DNA of 64,000 nucleotides from Emmonsiellopsis sp. PD_33 (GCA_032988165.1 JANTQF010000024.1:62001-126000); one strand, 5' to 3'. Positions 32,281-44,904 are shown, numbered from the stretch's first letter. Notes: generated by a model from the letters alone, not told the origin. Program-made: numbers and translations.

Positions 32281-33616
32281 GCATTTTTTTGCTCCCATCG
32301 CATTTTGTTTTAATCTTGTGGCATTGTGGGGAGGATATTTGATATTTGGTGGTTTTGGGTGGAGGTTCTTGGCGGCTGAAATTTAGGTTGGTGGGCGGGG
32401 CTATTTTTAGACAAGCTTATTTTTTTCTGCACTTTCTTCTTCTTCGGAGGGAGTTATTCCGAGCAGTCAAGTCTTCTTCCACTGTTCAATGGACGACGAC
32501 GTGGGTTTTTTTCTTGTTGTCCCCGAGCTCCTGAACCATCCATCCCGCGGAGTGGCAGCTTTGTTTAAACCTTGGGTTGATACGAGCGGATAAGCCCGGG
32601 ACCAACGCTAGAAAAAAATCCAACGAACTCGACCGTCCCAATGATGAAGTTGCACTAGCTGACTGACTGACTTCATTCCATCCCACCTTATCCCTCCATC
32701 CATATCACAAAGGATAACGCTAATTGCCAACCTTCCCCGCACCTGATCAGTGATCAGTATCCACGGGGACAATTTCTCAATTGCCGATGGCAGGGGATAT
32801 TCCTTCTCAATAGCCGTCTTCCCCCGCCCTCCGCCCGGCTATCTAAACTGGCTGGCTCCGCTCTATAATCGCCCTACATGGACTCGGCCGACGGTGGCGG
32901 TCTGCGTTGGGACGGGGAGGGTTGTACGATGATGGCTGTCTGACATCAACTTCCCCACAGAATGCTACGCGATGACGCCACTGGCCGTGGCAAGCCCACG
33001 TTTTTTTTTTTTTCTTTCATGCGCTGTTGTTCTGGAAGCCGTTGGATTTCTTGCATGGAAGGGAAAAATCCTTCTCGGGCAATTTTGCCCTCCCCTGGCG
33101 TTTTTATTTTGGCATTTGGCTTTTAGCTTTGGTTTTTGTGGAGAGTTGGTTCACGTTTCTCCCTTTTCCCTGGTGATCCTTGGATGGATTGATGGGAGAG
33201 ACGGGATGCGATGGGCCGTATACCCTCTTTTTTTTCGGCGCCAGGCGTTCGTCGGTTGCATGTGGCTCTCCAGCTAGGTAGGGGTATGCCGCATGGAAGG
33301 GGCCCAGATCTGTCCGCAACGTGAGCGGTCATGAACCGTGGGTTGGACGGTAGGATTGATAGTGGTCCACATCATTTGGATTCTCCTCGGGAGGTTTATC
33401 TTTGGAAAGATGGTTCTGTCTAGTCTTCTACAAAAAGCCAAAATTCGGCTCCAGGGCCGGAGTCGGCGTTTATATAAAGAGGAGCCGCCTTGTTCGAGAC
33501 CCTGGGATATTCGCCTGGACTGGTATCCTTTTTCATCTTTTCTTATCCGGGGTGTGTACATATAGAGAGCTCCTGCACATACACTCGTATCTCTTGTACA
33601 TTTATCAGTTTCCACC
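32281..33616. other. Upstream region of the inositol oxygenase gene
   Basis: About 1.3 kb of T-rich spacer without a gene. It ends in a classical promoter: a TATATAAA element at about 33470-33477 and an ATG about 140 bp downstream, in a C/T-rich leader. Confidence 0.5.
33470..33477 (+). promoter_or_regulatory. TATA box of the inositol oxygenase gene
   Basis: TATATAAA about 140 bp before the start codon. A strong TATA is typical of inducible rather than housekeeping fungal genes. Confidence 0.55.
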
Positions 33617-34615
33617 ATGAGAGCCCCAGAAGCGAGAATCGCCTCCTCCAGCAAACCGCGGGACGGCCAGGCTCTGGAATCCCTTTCAGACGACATCGAT
33701 GCCGTCAACGTCCTCAAAGCCGCCATCCGCGAGCGTGGTCTATACGATGCCTCTGAATTCGACAAGGAGAAAGACAAGTCCCAATTCCGCCAGTATGAAG
33801 TCGCCTGTGACAGGGTGAAGCAATTCTACCTCGAGCAACACTCGAAACAAACCGTCGCATACAACCTAAAGGCGCGCAATGACTTCCGCGCAAGAACCCG
33901 CGCAGAGATGACGATCTGGGAAGCGATGGAGAAGTTGAATACGTTGATCGATGACTCGGATCCTGATACTTCCCTCACGCAGATCGAGCACCTGCTGCAG
34001 GCAGCGGAGGCTATTAGACGCGATGGAAAGCCTAGATGGATGCAGTTGACCGGCCTGATACATGATCTGGGCAAGTTACTATACTTCTTCGATGCAAAGG
34101 GCCAGTGGGATGTCGTTGGCGATACGTTCCCTGTCGGCTGTGGCTTTGATGATCGGATCATATATACCTCTGACTCCTTCCGCGCAAACCCGGACTATGG
34201 GCATGAGATTTACGGGACCAAGTATGGGATATATAGTCCTGGGTGCGGCTTGGATAATGTTATGTTGTCGTGGGGCCATGATGAGTATCTGTATCATATC
34301 GTCAAGAACCAATCGACGCTACCACCTGAGGCGCTGGCGATGATTAGGTATCATTCTTTCTATCCATGGCATACGTCCGGCGCGTATATGGATCTTATGG
34401 ATGAGCATGATAAAGGAATGCTGGAGGCCGTGAGGGCGTTCAATCCGTATGATTTGTATAGCAAGAGTGATGATATCCCTAATGCCGAGGAGTTGAAGGT
34501 GAGTGCTTACTTGCGAGTGTTCCCGGTGAGGATCTGAGTTTTGGCTAATGTGGTGCAGCCGTATTATCTCGAGCTCATTAAGGAGTACTTCCCACAGGAA
34601 GTTGTCAAGTGGTAG
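33617..34615 (+). CDS. Myo-inositol oxygenase
   Basis: Two exons, 33617-34498 and 34559-34615, coding for 312 aa. The 60-nt intron (GTGAGT ... GTGCAG) is required: without it the conserved end PYYLELIKEYFPQEVVKW is lost. The enzyme (EC 1.13.99.1) cleaves myo-inositol with O2 to D-glucuronate, using a mixed-valent di-iron centre in an HD-domain fold. The ligand set is complete by position: His125 (IEHLLQAAEAIR), His149-Asp150 (GLIHDLGK), His221 (SWGHDEYLY), His246 (YHSFYPWH) and Asp279 (NPYDLYSK). The length matches fungal members (human 285). It is cytosolic, with no signal. The neighbour to the right is a methyltransferase with a Zn2Cys6 regulator, so this may be a small inositol or secondary-pathway locus. 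The TATA box suggests inducibility. Confidence 0.95.
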
Positions 34616-35101
34616 GTGGTGCTTTGTGTGTGTAGTTAATTTTGCTTCTTGTTTTGATGCGTACTGGCGGGCGGCCCTGATAATGCTGTTTTTTGATTGA
34701 CTATCTGAAACCTTTGGCGATCAACGATACTCTTGCCGCCCCGAACGAGATGGCTTTGTGTGATTTAACGAAGGAACGTCCATTGAGCCTATCTAGCTTA
34801 GCATAAGTATCACTGGCTTTATTTCTCCGAAATAACTCCTAGGTTAATATCTAGGTAAAATGAAAGAAATGGCGACAGGTAGTCTGATGGATTAGAGACG
34901 AGGGGCAAAGGTAAGTAGCAGGGCGCCCTTGCTTAGGTCGCCTTCATACCGGAAACATAAATGAAAGATGGATGGCCATGGATATCATGCTGGGAATATT
35001 CTCGCCACAGTAACCCATGCCCTGCATTCGTGATCAAAATGAACCAACGTCCACTCCCATGGCCCATCTTTACTAACGAACAGAGCCAGCTTCGTTCCGT
35101 T
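34616..35101. other. Spacer between convergent genes
   Basis: 3' flanks of the inositol oxygenase and methyltransferase genes. No further feature. Confidence 0.5.
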
Positions 35102-36267
35102 TCAGGAAATGCCATCGACGCTCCTCAACCTGAATGCTAGAATTTTCGGGATTTGAGTGAGGGTTCGCAGTGACCTGTCATCAAGATCATTGCTAGCGAC
35201 GTAGTCTTCATCGAAGTTCGGTTCTTCAAGCGCATCAAGCACGAGGCCTGAGCGAAGAAAAGGGGCTAGCAATTCATGGATCGGACGGTGGAAGTGATAC
35301 TTTCCGCGATAGCAAGAAACATATCCAGATATATTAGTGAAAATGTATAGTGATATAAACTGCAGCTGGCCCAGACTTATATAGAGAAGCCATTGAAATT
35401 TACCTGATGAACTGGTTGTCCCTTCCTCGCCGCTCCCTTTTGGGGTGGCACATGTAAATATTTTGAGAGTTTGATACTCAGATGTTTCTGCTCGCAGCCA
35501 GTTGCTTGATCATCTGAAATCTCGACCAATCTTGTGATACCGGCGGTCATGAGCGGATGCAGGATGGTCGCAACGAAACTGCCAAACTGAGTCAACGGGG
35601 GAAGCAATGCGAAAATGCATGAATTAACCCCACAAGTTTAAGAAGACAGGCAATTTGAGACCATAGAATAAGAAACGTGCGATTCGTAAGACAGCAAAAC
35701 TTACCGTCCCGTTCCCTTTTTCAAAAGCCTAGGTAGTGCGGCTGCCAATGGCTCAAGCGTCGAGATATCCATAATGGCCATGTTCATTACCACGATATCA
35801 AATAGGCCATTCTAACCAAGTAGAACGGTAGAGCAAGTCTCCCATGTTAGCCGCGGTCACGTATTAACGCGATAGCTGTGGCAGCCTCGAGCTAGAAAAA
35901 GGCGAACAAGCCCTACATTTACCTTCTCTTTCTCTATGAACCGTTCGAAGGCTTCTGAACTCGTAGCATCCAACAGTTCATACGTTATGGAGTTCATACC
36001 CGCCCCGCGACGTTTGGCACATTCAAGCATGGTCTTGCTGCCGTCAGTTGCAATGACTGAGGCACCTTGGGAAGAAAGCCAGCGAGCGGTAAGCCCGTTT
36101 CCCGTGGCGATATCCAATGCTCTATCGCCATCCCTCACGCCTGCCATACGCTGGAGAGCGGGAACTTCAACAATTTTGTAATAGTCGTTCCCATGGTCCC
36201 CCATGCCTTCGTCCCAGAACTCGGCATTTCTATCCCATGTAGCTAGTGACTCTCTGGTCATATCCAT
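35102..36267 (-). CDS. SAM-dependent methyltransferase (class I)
   Basis: Four exons on the minus strand, 36267-35923, 35811-35705, 35578-35404 and 35299-35102, giving 274 aa. Three introns were placed by GT...AG plus frame and motif continuity: LPRLLKKGTGR joined to FVATILHP, and GQPVHQ joined to YHFHRPIHELL. Motif I is LDIATGNGL (residues 51-59), the acidic residue at the end of strand 2 is Asp75 in VIATDGS, and motif IV is FDIVVMNMAIMD. The LHP and FHRP segments are typical of bacterial-type class I methyltransferases of the Methyltransf_11/25 group, which act on small molecules. The substrate is unknown. The gene is divergent from the Zn2Cys6 gene, sharing a 535-bp promoter. Confidence 0.85.
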
Positions 36268-36802
36268 TCTGGATAGGGCGAAGAGCGAGAAGGATCTTTG
36301 CTAGAAGAACAATCTGGCTAATAAATCTCTGCGCTTTTGACGATAGTTTGGAAGAGTATCACTGTCCTGCAATGCGAACAGAAGGAAAGCGAAGCACGAA
36401 TATTGCGGCCACGCTCATTATGAGCAGCGAGGGCTGGGAGCAGTGAGTCATCTCGTATCGGATTTAGCCTGGCATAAATCAATTGGTCTAGGTTGATTAA
36501 GTTTAGCCACTCCAAAGTCCGCTGATGATGGGCGCAGCTGTTGATCGCGAAGCAGAAGCATTTTGTTCTGGTGCGCATGGCGGTGGTGGTGGTAAATAAC
36601 AACTTGAATGTCCCAAGGTTGTTGTTGGCGCTCTTTCGGTCTTTGGGTTCGGGGTTTTCGGGCCGATGTCATATCACGTGCTTAACTAACTCGCCGTTTA
36701 CATAAGCAAGATATGAACGACACTGCTCTTGGTCTGTGAGGATTGACTTTGGGATGAACATGATATCCGCAAAAGATACGAGTAAGAGAACATATTTCAG
36801 TA
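36268..36802. promoter_or_regulatory. Divergent promoter: methyltransferase / Zn2Cys6 factor
   Basis: The 535 bp between two divergent starts must carry both promoters. No CGG-type inverted repeat was identified with confidence. A shared region between a Zn2Cys6 factor and an enzyme gene often implies that the factor regulates its neighbour. That is inference here. Confidence 0.5.
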
Positions 36803-39053
36803 ATGACGAATGACGAGCCCGAATATAGCACGCCCCGCGAACGGCTGGGTGCTAAGGCCTGTACAAATTGCCATAACAGAAAAGTGAGCGTCTTGTCTCC
36901 TCGATGTGCCATAAACTGCTGGTGACTGTTGAATTTTAGATCCGCTGTGACCTACCAACATCAAATGGACCCTGTTCAAATTGCCAGAATCTGAACCAAG
37001 AATGCAGGTTGGTGATGCCCGATGGCATTTTTGATGTATTGCTGATTCGGTAGACCCCATACAAGGAAACGTCGCCGAAAAGTGGAACCGTCAGGGCAGC
37101 GACGCATCTCTTCCCATAAAACCCATACATCACCATTGTCATCTATATATCCATCTGATCCGGGCCCTGGATTTACAGAAAGTACATTAACAGAGCCGCC
37201 AAGTTCTGTAACGGCTGCCAAACCAAACAGAACACATGCCGCGACCTATTCAAGCCCGTCTGGCAGTTATCTTGGCAGAGCCGAGTACATATCTAGCATT
37301 GTGCCTATCGACGAGGAAGATGCCCGCAAGTATCGCGCCGGACGTGAGGATGCGCCATCCGAGACCTATCAAAAATTCCTGCGTGATCTTCGAGCCTTTG
37401 ATATTCCTCCTCGTTCCGTGCGTGACAGTTTAATTACTAATTTCGACGAGAGATGCCGTCCGTGGATGCCCGTAGTAGACAGCATATCTATCGATTGTGA
37501 AGATGGATCTGAAACATCTATGCTCCTCCTGCAAGCAATATTTGTTGCTGGGAGTAAAGTCTCTACAGCACCCCATGCTCAAAGTTCGGGCGAAGAATTT
37601 TATCGACGTGCAAAAGCGCTGTACTATTCCGATTACGAAAAAGATCCGTTGGTAATTATCCAAGCTATATGTCTTTTACAGTGGTGGAACCCCAGTGGCC
37701 CAGAGCATGTATCGATGGATGCAAGTACCTTCTGGCTCCACATGGGTGTAGCCCTCGCCCATCAGATCGGGCTACATCGCGACCCTTCCCCCGGTCAACA
37801 CAATGCCGGGTTTCGTCGAAGGTTATGGTGGACATTGGTTGTACGGCTTGATCCCTTATTCTTTCATATATTTCCTAGTTCGCTTTGCCCTGGCGATATA
37901 GTAACTTAAGAGGCTAATTATTTCGATTTAGGCTCGAGATTGTGTAATATCAGCAAGCCATGGGCGCCCAAGAGCCATTCACAAGAAGGATTTCGATGTC
38001 CGTCCGCTAACGGTAGAAGACTTCCCGCTTGATGATAGGTCTGATGCGCGCCTATTCATGACATATGTTGAAATTTGCTCCATTCTTGGTGATCTCACGG
38101 AGCATATCACTCGTGGCACACTTGGTCGTTCAAGCCGAACGACAATTGAACACCGGCTGTTTCGCTGGATGAGCGAACTTCCACGGGAATTCCACATACA
38201 TGATCGGAGAACTGGTCAACTCTGTCCCTACAATTTCAAAGCACGTCAGCTCCATATACCCTACTTTTTCTCCCTTTCCATCCTATTTCGGCCTACCGTG
38301 ATGGATACTCCTCCGTCCGTTGCGCCAGTACTGTCATCGTCGTTTGTTGTGGGGATATATGATGAATTTCTGGCACGAGGAGAAATACCTTTTCTTGGGC
38401 CAGTATTTATCTTTTATTTGCTCGCCGCTGCACTTGCCGAAGTTGCATGTCATAACTATCCCTTGCTTTGGGCCAAAACGGAAAAGGAATTTGACGTGAT
38501 AAATCGTGCCTTGGATGAATTTGCTCAGAGGTTCCCATCAGCGCTAGGTGCTCAGAGAGTAGTGAAGGGGGTAACAGCGGCTATTCAGAAACAACAATCC
38601 CAGCGCCCCTCGTTTGAGCTAGCCGTGTCAGAAGAACAGTTCCAGTTTTTTGATTTCTTCGGACCAGACCTTTGTTCGAAATGGGACCTCGTCTACGGAT
38701 TCAGAGCCAATAGCCAGCGGAAAAGTTTGGCTCCTAGGGAGTTACAGCAACGTGATGCAACTCGCTTGCCAAACGATATGAACGACAAAGATATGAATGC
38801 GGACGATTTTGCCGTTGCTGGCCTGATTAGCTTGCAGGACCCGAAGAGCGCGTCGACTCCGCTGCCTGTCTCACAGTCATTGCCGGGAGCATTTCCACCG
38901 TTCACTGCGGCCGACGATCTAAGGACGCTTTCAATGGAACCACAGGGTCTTCATTTCTCTACCAGCAGTTTGATTGATCCTGTGGGAAACTGGATGTTGA
39001 ACGATTGGATGACGGATCTGACGTACTGGGATTCCATACCAAAGGACCAGTAA
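36803..39053 (+). CDS. Zn2Cys6 fungal transcription factor
   Basis: Four exons, 36803-36883, 36940-37007, 37054-37840 and 37932-39053, giving 685 aa. The zinc cluster is Cys20-x2-Cys23-x6-Cys30-x8-Cys39-x2-Cys42-x6-Cys49 (ACTNCHNRK, IRCD, GPCSNCQNLNQEC), followed by a basic linker (RPHTRKRRRK). Two short introns interrupt the cluster region, after Lys27 and within the codon after Cys49, and a third lies in the middle domain. Joining across the third gives RRLWWTLVARDCVISASHGRP, the hallmark of the fungal-specific transcription factor domain (about residues 150-440). The family binds CGG-containing sites as a dimer in the nucleus. It lies divergent from a methyltransferase and near inositol oxygenase. 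Target genes are unknown. Confidence 0.92.
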
Positions 39054-40260
39054 TCACGCGCCGTGGTCGGAATATTTGATTCACTATATTACCCCTGTTT
39101 AGACGGTACCCAAAGAAGCTTTGAGTTTCTCGACAGGGGAACGAAGACGTTTGCTTGACCACGCCAAATATGTACAATCCCGGACCGGCTGTGGCAGAAA
39201 ATGATAACCATATCGCTCAATGATTGCATAACGGGGGATTGTTGGTTGCGCAAGTTGGCACAAACTGTCCTATTTTCTTATATTGTTTACGGATCGCCAC
39301 TTTAAAAAAAAAATTAGTTATCGATCGACCACAAATTTTGCGGGTCCGATACAACTCTGGCAAGAATCACTTTTTTTTGTATAAAGTGAGGAATCAAACA
39401 TGGATCCATATCCGGGATTGATGCTATCTGGGTCTTAACCGGGATACTACAGTTCAGCTTGTGGGATGAAATATCCCTCATGCGTATCTATTTTGGAAAC
39501 GAGTCTGCTGCGTCTTCCCACCCTTCCCGCCAACTTGGGTACAAAGCATCAAAACCCAAATCAAACTCCATCTCATCCACAATCGACCATCCATGCCCCT
39601 TGCGTGGCGGCGCCAGCCGTTGAAACCTTCAAATTAAGGTTCTTGACACGGTGGTTCTATTTTGGCGACATGGACCGCTGTCCGCGGAACCCGCTTACCA
39701 ACACCAAATGCATCGATATGATTCTTGATCCATAATATACCGACGAGCACCGAGTCAAAGCATGAATTAAGAGAACGAAAATACTCATTTTTCATCGTGA
39801 AAAGCACTATTCAATTGCTACCACCGATATTTCTACTTGTAGCTATCATACAATCACTCAACTACTGCAACCACCTCATCTCCAAAGGGATGGATTCATC
39901 CCCGCTGCTTGAGATCTTGAGTATCTACTTGCCCTAGCCTCATGATTTTGACGGATAGGTTCCCTACCTGAGCTGGAGTTCCTTCCTAGAACACCCCGGT
40001 GAATATTCTGCGCCACAGTCAGAAATGCAACGGGTATTGTGGTAGAAAAACGATAACTAGGGGTATATTTTTGGACTGATATTGGCGACAACCGGTTCCC
40101 CCTTTTTGGCGACGGCCGAAGCTAATATAGTAGGCTCTCAGGCAATTGTTTACTTCTATCTGTATTCGAATGCAATCCATCAACTACAGTTTACAAGTCA
40201 TCCAATTCTTTTTGCCATTTTGGGAATTTGAACGTCAGCTCATACCTTCAATTTTAACAA
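39054..40260. other. Intergenic region
   Basis: About 1.2 kb without a supported gene. A short frame at 39466-39735 begins MKYPSCVSILET but has no family features. The right end may contain the 5' part of the decayed gene that follows. Confidence 0.4.
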
Positions 40261-41557
40261 AGTCTCGATGTATCATTTTCTTTCGTTCTCCTGCTACCGC
40301 CCCATGCAGGCTTACAACGCCCGATTTCCAATCATTATTCCGCAGTCCGGCATCACTCTCACGTCGCTGCTTGCTAGCTCAGTTGCGACGTTTGTTCCGT
40401 TGACGATGTTTCTGCTATGGATCTACGATTCCCGCAGAGTTTAGGAAGGTTGATACGTTCCGTAGCGGGCCAGGTTAACTGCATGGATACCGCGATAGCT
40501 CTAGCCCGCAAAATTTTCGAATTTTTAAGGGGATGAAAGTTGATGGAACGGAGCAAAGACCTATGTGCCCGGGCATCAAGTTTGATGCTGGCAGGCGTCG
40601 ATATAATGCTCTTATCTTTTCCGGGTTATAAAGATGCAACAATTCCTGTTATTTCTCTGTGCCTTGCAGAAATACAATATCTAAACAAGATGTTTTCCGG
40701 GAGGATCATCCATTTGGTCTTTTTTGCTCCTTTGCTCACGTCCCAAACCACTGTCGGTCAGGTACCACGAGAAGATCCTATCTCAACGCCTTCAGCCATT
40801 CATTCGGGTACGGCGTTCAGCTCGGCGTCGGGGTCACGGAGGTCGTTTGAGAACCAATCCAGCTATCATATGCCATCTCTAACACCTTCAACGAAGACCA
40901 CCACACCAGTCCATCTACTCTCACCCCGCCGCGTAATAAACCGAACAATCTCACGTACCATTCACCGTCTCCATCGGTTTCGGAACCGCCATCCATAACT
41001 GTCCCACGTCCTTCTCCTAGTTCGTCAACCAACGGAAGTACCCCTATCGTGGTTTATTCACAGTTTACCAAGGAGGAGATTTGACGAGATCTAACGATGG
41101 CACCTTTGCTCTCGATGGGTTTGGAAATAGTTTACTTTCGTTGGCAAATACCCTAAAGCCGCAGAATCCAACGGACACAGAAGCGCACCCTACAGCAAAC
41201 CGCGGAGATTTGGGGCCTACTACAGTTCAGTTCTCCACAGAGCCGCCAACCACATCTAGTCATGACCCTATATCGACTTTGAGAGCATCGGATACAAATG
41301 CGCTCCCGATGATCATAATTGATGAGACTGCCGGTTTCTCAGAAGCTCAGGATACGGATCGTGCCTCAATTACCAATATCATCGCTGTGTCTAATAAATT
41401 GACGGCATCGGAAGCTGGAAAGGTAGAAAAAACCGTACTTCCTATCATTATTGGCCCTGGTGGCTTCTACTGGAGACCCTTGCCGGGACCCAACCTAAGA
41501 TTTCCATCGATTCCACCACTGCCAAACCCACCTATCCCGAAGCTCGGAGGAATATGA
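40260..41557 (+). pseudogene. Decayed Ser/Thr/Pro-rich (surface-type) protein gene
   Basis: A protein can be followed on the plus strand despite stops. Upstream is AYNARFPIIIPQSGITLTSLL and FLLWIYDSRRV, then KVDTFRSGPG with a TAA near 40477, and LHGYRDSSSPQNFRIFKG to MCPGIKFDAGRRRYNALIFSG. A likely intron (GTTATA ... CTTGCAG, about 40627-40671) leads to FREDHPFGLFCSFAH and LNAFSHSFGYGVQLGVGVTEVV, then a TGA (40848-40850). The same frame continues as EPIQLSYAISNTFNEDHH and a long Ser/Pro run, and finally a frame change at about 41060 into SNDGTFALDGFGNS, ending GPGGFYWRP and PNPPIPKLGGI at 41557. The composition suggests a cell-surface or secreted protein. Both internal stops are one C-to-T change from a sense codon. 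Unrecognised introns could rescue part of it. Confidence 0.45.
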
Positions 41558-42198
41558 CATGTGGTGTTCTTTCAAATTACCTTTTCAACTTACTCTCGTC
41601 CCTTTTCATACAACTCGACAGCGACGTGGGATGCAGGCGGAGATGAGCGGAGTGGAAAGTCGAGTTCCGCTGTGGATAGGGGCGGAATTATGTCAGCATT
41701 CCGCCCCCTCCCCCCTCTTTGCCCCCTATTTCCTTATTATTATTTTTAGAAGGCACCCGTATTAGGCATAACTACCGCAGAAACATAGAGATTGTAATCA
41801 TTTACTTTCGCTAATCTCGTTGACTCAAAACTTCGTACGTACATACATAGCGCTTGCTAGAGGGTATTCGTATCCCGCGGGGTTTAGCAGTGGATTTCCT
41901 TTAAAATGACACAGAATATGGGTTTGACAGGCCACTTAAAATAAAGATTCGCATCTCGTCAAAGGACCCCATAACGCCCAAATTGCATTGTTCATCCATA
42001 AAGCGCGGTAGTGAGGTTCAGAAGAATGCCAAGACATGTGGTCCGGCAGTTGAGCCGAGGCTAAAGCTTAAATCGTCGCCAGCTTTCCCCAGATTTCGAG
42101 TCGATATCAACTTCAACCTTGGACCACACCACACCAGCATCCAGCTTGAGCATTGCGGTGATGCCCTGTGCAGCATAGAAGCCATATTTGCAGCGAGA
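41558..42198. other. Intergenic region upstream of the TMEM135-like gene
   Basis: A frame from 41983 runs into the next gene without a stop but has no clear ATG before 42199, so it is probably the leader. Confidence 0.45.
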
Positions 42199-44021
42199 AT
42201 GGCGTCGCTCCCCGAATCAGCGTCTCCGTCGGGCCCTCCCAAGACCATCCACCCCATTATCCGCAATGCCCTCCGCATCTCCCTCTCCGCGTCCGAGTAT
42301 AAAGCGCTTCACGAACACCTCATCAAGCGCCTCCCTCCTGCGGTCCAGAATCAAGCTCTCCCCCCCGCGGCCTTTAGGGAGATCGTGAAATCACAGGACA
42401 GATACAATGAAGCCGCCATCCGCGCCTCGTTGCGCGTTTTGCTGGCAACAGGGACGGGCATGAAGTTATTCGAGTACATCACCCAGAAACTGGCCGCGAG
42501 GAAAGCTCCGAATGCACCGTAAGCCATTTATACCTTTTCAATTCAGAATTATGAAGATGGGAAGGGCCGATTTCTGACACTTTTTTTGGTATTGAGCCAC
42601 AGGAAGCCGCCCAAAGTTCCATTCCGTCATTCGCCCGCATTCCGCCTCTCTTTCGCACTCTCTTTAACTCTCCTATTACATCGTCTCCTACACCGGTTCT
42701 TTGTCCGGCTGCGCGCGAATCTAAAAACAGACGATGCGCGACCATTCCGTGACCGCAACCCCAAGGTCGCCCGTGCGCTGACATCGGATTATGCCCCCGC
42801 GATTGGAGCTAGTTTGGCCGGGTTTGCGCTGGGAGGCTTTCCTGCTAGCCAACTTCGCATTACGGCTGCGATTTATATGTCAACTCGAAGTTTAGAATTC
42901 TTGTTTAATGAGTTGGAGTCGAGAGGGTGGTTCAAGAACCGGCCGTGGTGGTTTGGAAGCTGGCTGCTTATGCCCGTTTCTTTGGGGCAATTATTCCATG
43001 CCTTTATCTTCGATAGGGAAGCTGAGCCAAAGGTATGTTGGAAGTTATATGGTGGGAGGATTATCACAAATTTGGATGATAGATAGGCTAATCCCGAATA
43101 GTGGTTTGGCGACTTTATCCTCAACTTTACCCCTGGGCATATTCACCCCCGCCCAAGTGGTTTTCCTGTCGATTCACACTGGCCAGACCAATATGAAACC
43201 GCGGACGCGCTGGCAAGGATTTCCGAATTGAAATGGCCGTAAGTTCATTGACCCTCCCAAGACAGGCCACCAATAAACACTAACCCATACACAACAGCGC
43301 ATTCGCCTCCCCTATTCTCCACCCCTCAAACCCCAAAGCACTACCAGCTGCCCTAAAATCTATATCCCCGATAACCTCCCCCGCCCACCCCTCCATCTCA
43401 TCCTTATCCTGCGCCCTCCTCCACCCGAAATCCCCCTCCTGCCTCACAGCCTCTCTCCACCAAAACCTCCTCTCAATACCCCTCCTAGCCCGCTTCCTCA
43501 CAAAAGTCTACCTCCTCCTCGCCCTCCTAAAATTCAAGTCCTTCCTCTCCCATCCCATCCTCGCCACCAACGCCCTCTGCACAAAAGTCCTCAGCCGCAC
43601 CGCCGTCCTCTCCGCTGCCCTGGGGTCCGCCTGGGGCTCCGTCTGCCTGTTCAACGCATACCTACCCCGCTCGTTCCTGCCGACGCAACGGTTTTTCCTC
43701 AGCGGTGCGTTGGGAGGGTTGCCGTTTGCGTTTTTGGCCGGTGGGGAGGGTAACCGGTCGACGTTTACGTATTTTTTCCGTCTTGCGGTTGATTCCGCGT
43801 GGAAGGTGGGGGTTAAGAGGGGAGTGTGGAGGGGTTGGAAGGGAGGGGATCTATGCGTATTTGTGGCCTCGTGGGCGCTTATTGGGGCGCTAATGGAGAA
43901 GAATCCCGCAGCGGTTGATGGGGCGGGGCTTAGGAAGATGTTCGCGTGGTTGAGGGGGGATGGGTTTGTGGATCCCGTTGAGGGGGGGAAGAAGAAGGGG
44001 AAGAAGGGTGTTGTTGAGTGA
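42199..44021 (+). CDS. TMEM135-like multipass membrane protein
   Basis: Four exons, 42199-42518, 42603-43032, 43102-43238 and 43298-44021, coding for 536 aa. All three introns have GT...AG ends and restore the frame: APKPPKVPFRHS, EAEPKWFGDF and LKWPAFASPIL are continuous only after splicing. I chose the ATG at 42199 (MASLPESASPSG) because the longer upstream frame lacks a better start. Hydrophobic segments include SLTLLLHRLLHRFFV, IGASLAGFALGGFPAS, LLMPVSLGQLFHAFIF and GALGGLPFAFLAGG. The arrangement and the Gly-rich hairpins match the fungal proteins related to TMEM135 and the Tim17/PMP24 superfamily, found in mitochondria or peroxisomes. Function in fungi is not established. The C-terminus is Lys-rich (GGKKKGKKG). 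Confidence 0.8.
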
Positions 44022-44904
44022 CATGTGGTTTAGGGGGGGAATAGGGAGAGTTTTTTTTTTTCGTTTGGTTTGGTTTGGTTTGGTTTCTTGACATGTTTTT
44101 AACTATTTTCAAGCCTCTTAACTCTTCTAGCATGTATGTTTTTTGTAATCCTTTTGGCCTTTTTATATTTAACTACTGATAACTTTCCAACTTTGTTTTG
44201 CTAGCTTCATTCTTTCCATCTATTTTTCTACTCATGTTTTGATTATCGGCCTTTTTTTTAATACAATAACTAGCAGAAAATTTGCACATCGGGTGTCAGG
44301 AATTAGAGGAATGAGCTGAAACTTAACTAACCCTGCCTAAATGGGATACATGAATGGATGATACATAATTTTCCACACCTAAAACAGATCAGACTCACCT
44401 ACGACCCCAACCCCCCTCCCCCCTCCAAAAAAGAAACAACGTCAAAATAAGCAAGTAGACAACGAATCAATTAAAATCCCATACACTTGATAAAAAGTAG
44501 GGGGTATCATTAAATAGATATGCTGAAAGATAGCTGTATGTCGCGTATGAAGTCAATCAATGATGAAAACAAAAAGGAGAACATGACCGAGGACAAAGAA
44601 AACATAGGCCGCTTGGAGAAGGAAATAGTAGAAATAATAACACGGACAGATAGACGGACAGGTAGATCTTAGAAAATAAATAAAATCTCCAGCAGATAAG
44701 AATCAAAACAACCACACAAATAAGCAAAACTAGTGCAAGGAGCGGGGAAAAAAAGAAAAAAAGGAGGCAACTCCAGGTTCCCGCATATTACAATTCAAAC
44801 TCCATCCTGATCCCGATCCACCATCTCCATAATCCCATATACATAGATATCCTCACGACAAAAAACAAACGAAGCAAGAAAACAGTAAACAATCAGAAAA
44901 CCCT
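44022..44904. other. Spacer between convergent genes; TTTGG repeat
   Basis: 3' flanks of the TMEM135-like and TOR genes. A GTTTG pentanucleotide tandem (about five copies) lies at about 44062-44086. No gene. Confidence 0.5.
44062..44086. repeat. (GTTTG)n pentanucleotide repeat
   Basis: About five copies in the 3' flank of the TMEM135-like gene. Confidence 0.7.
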
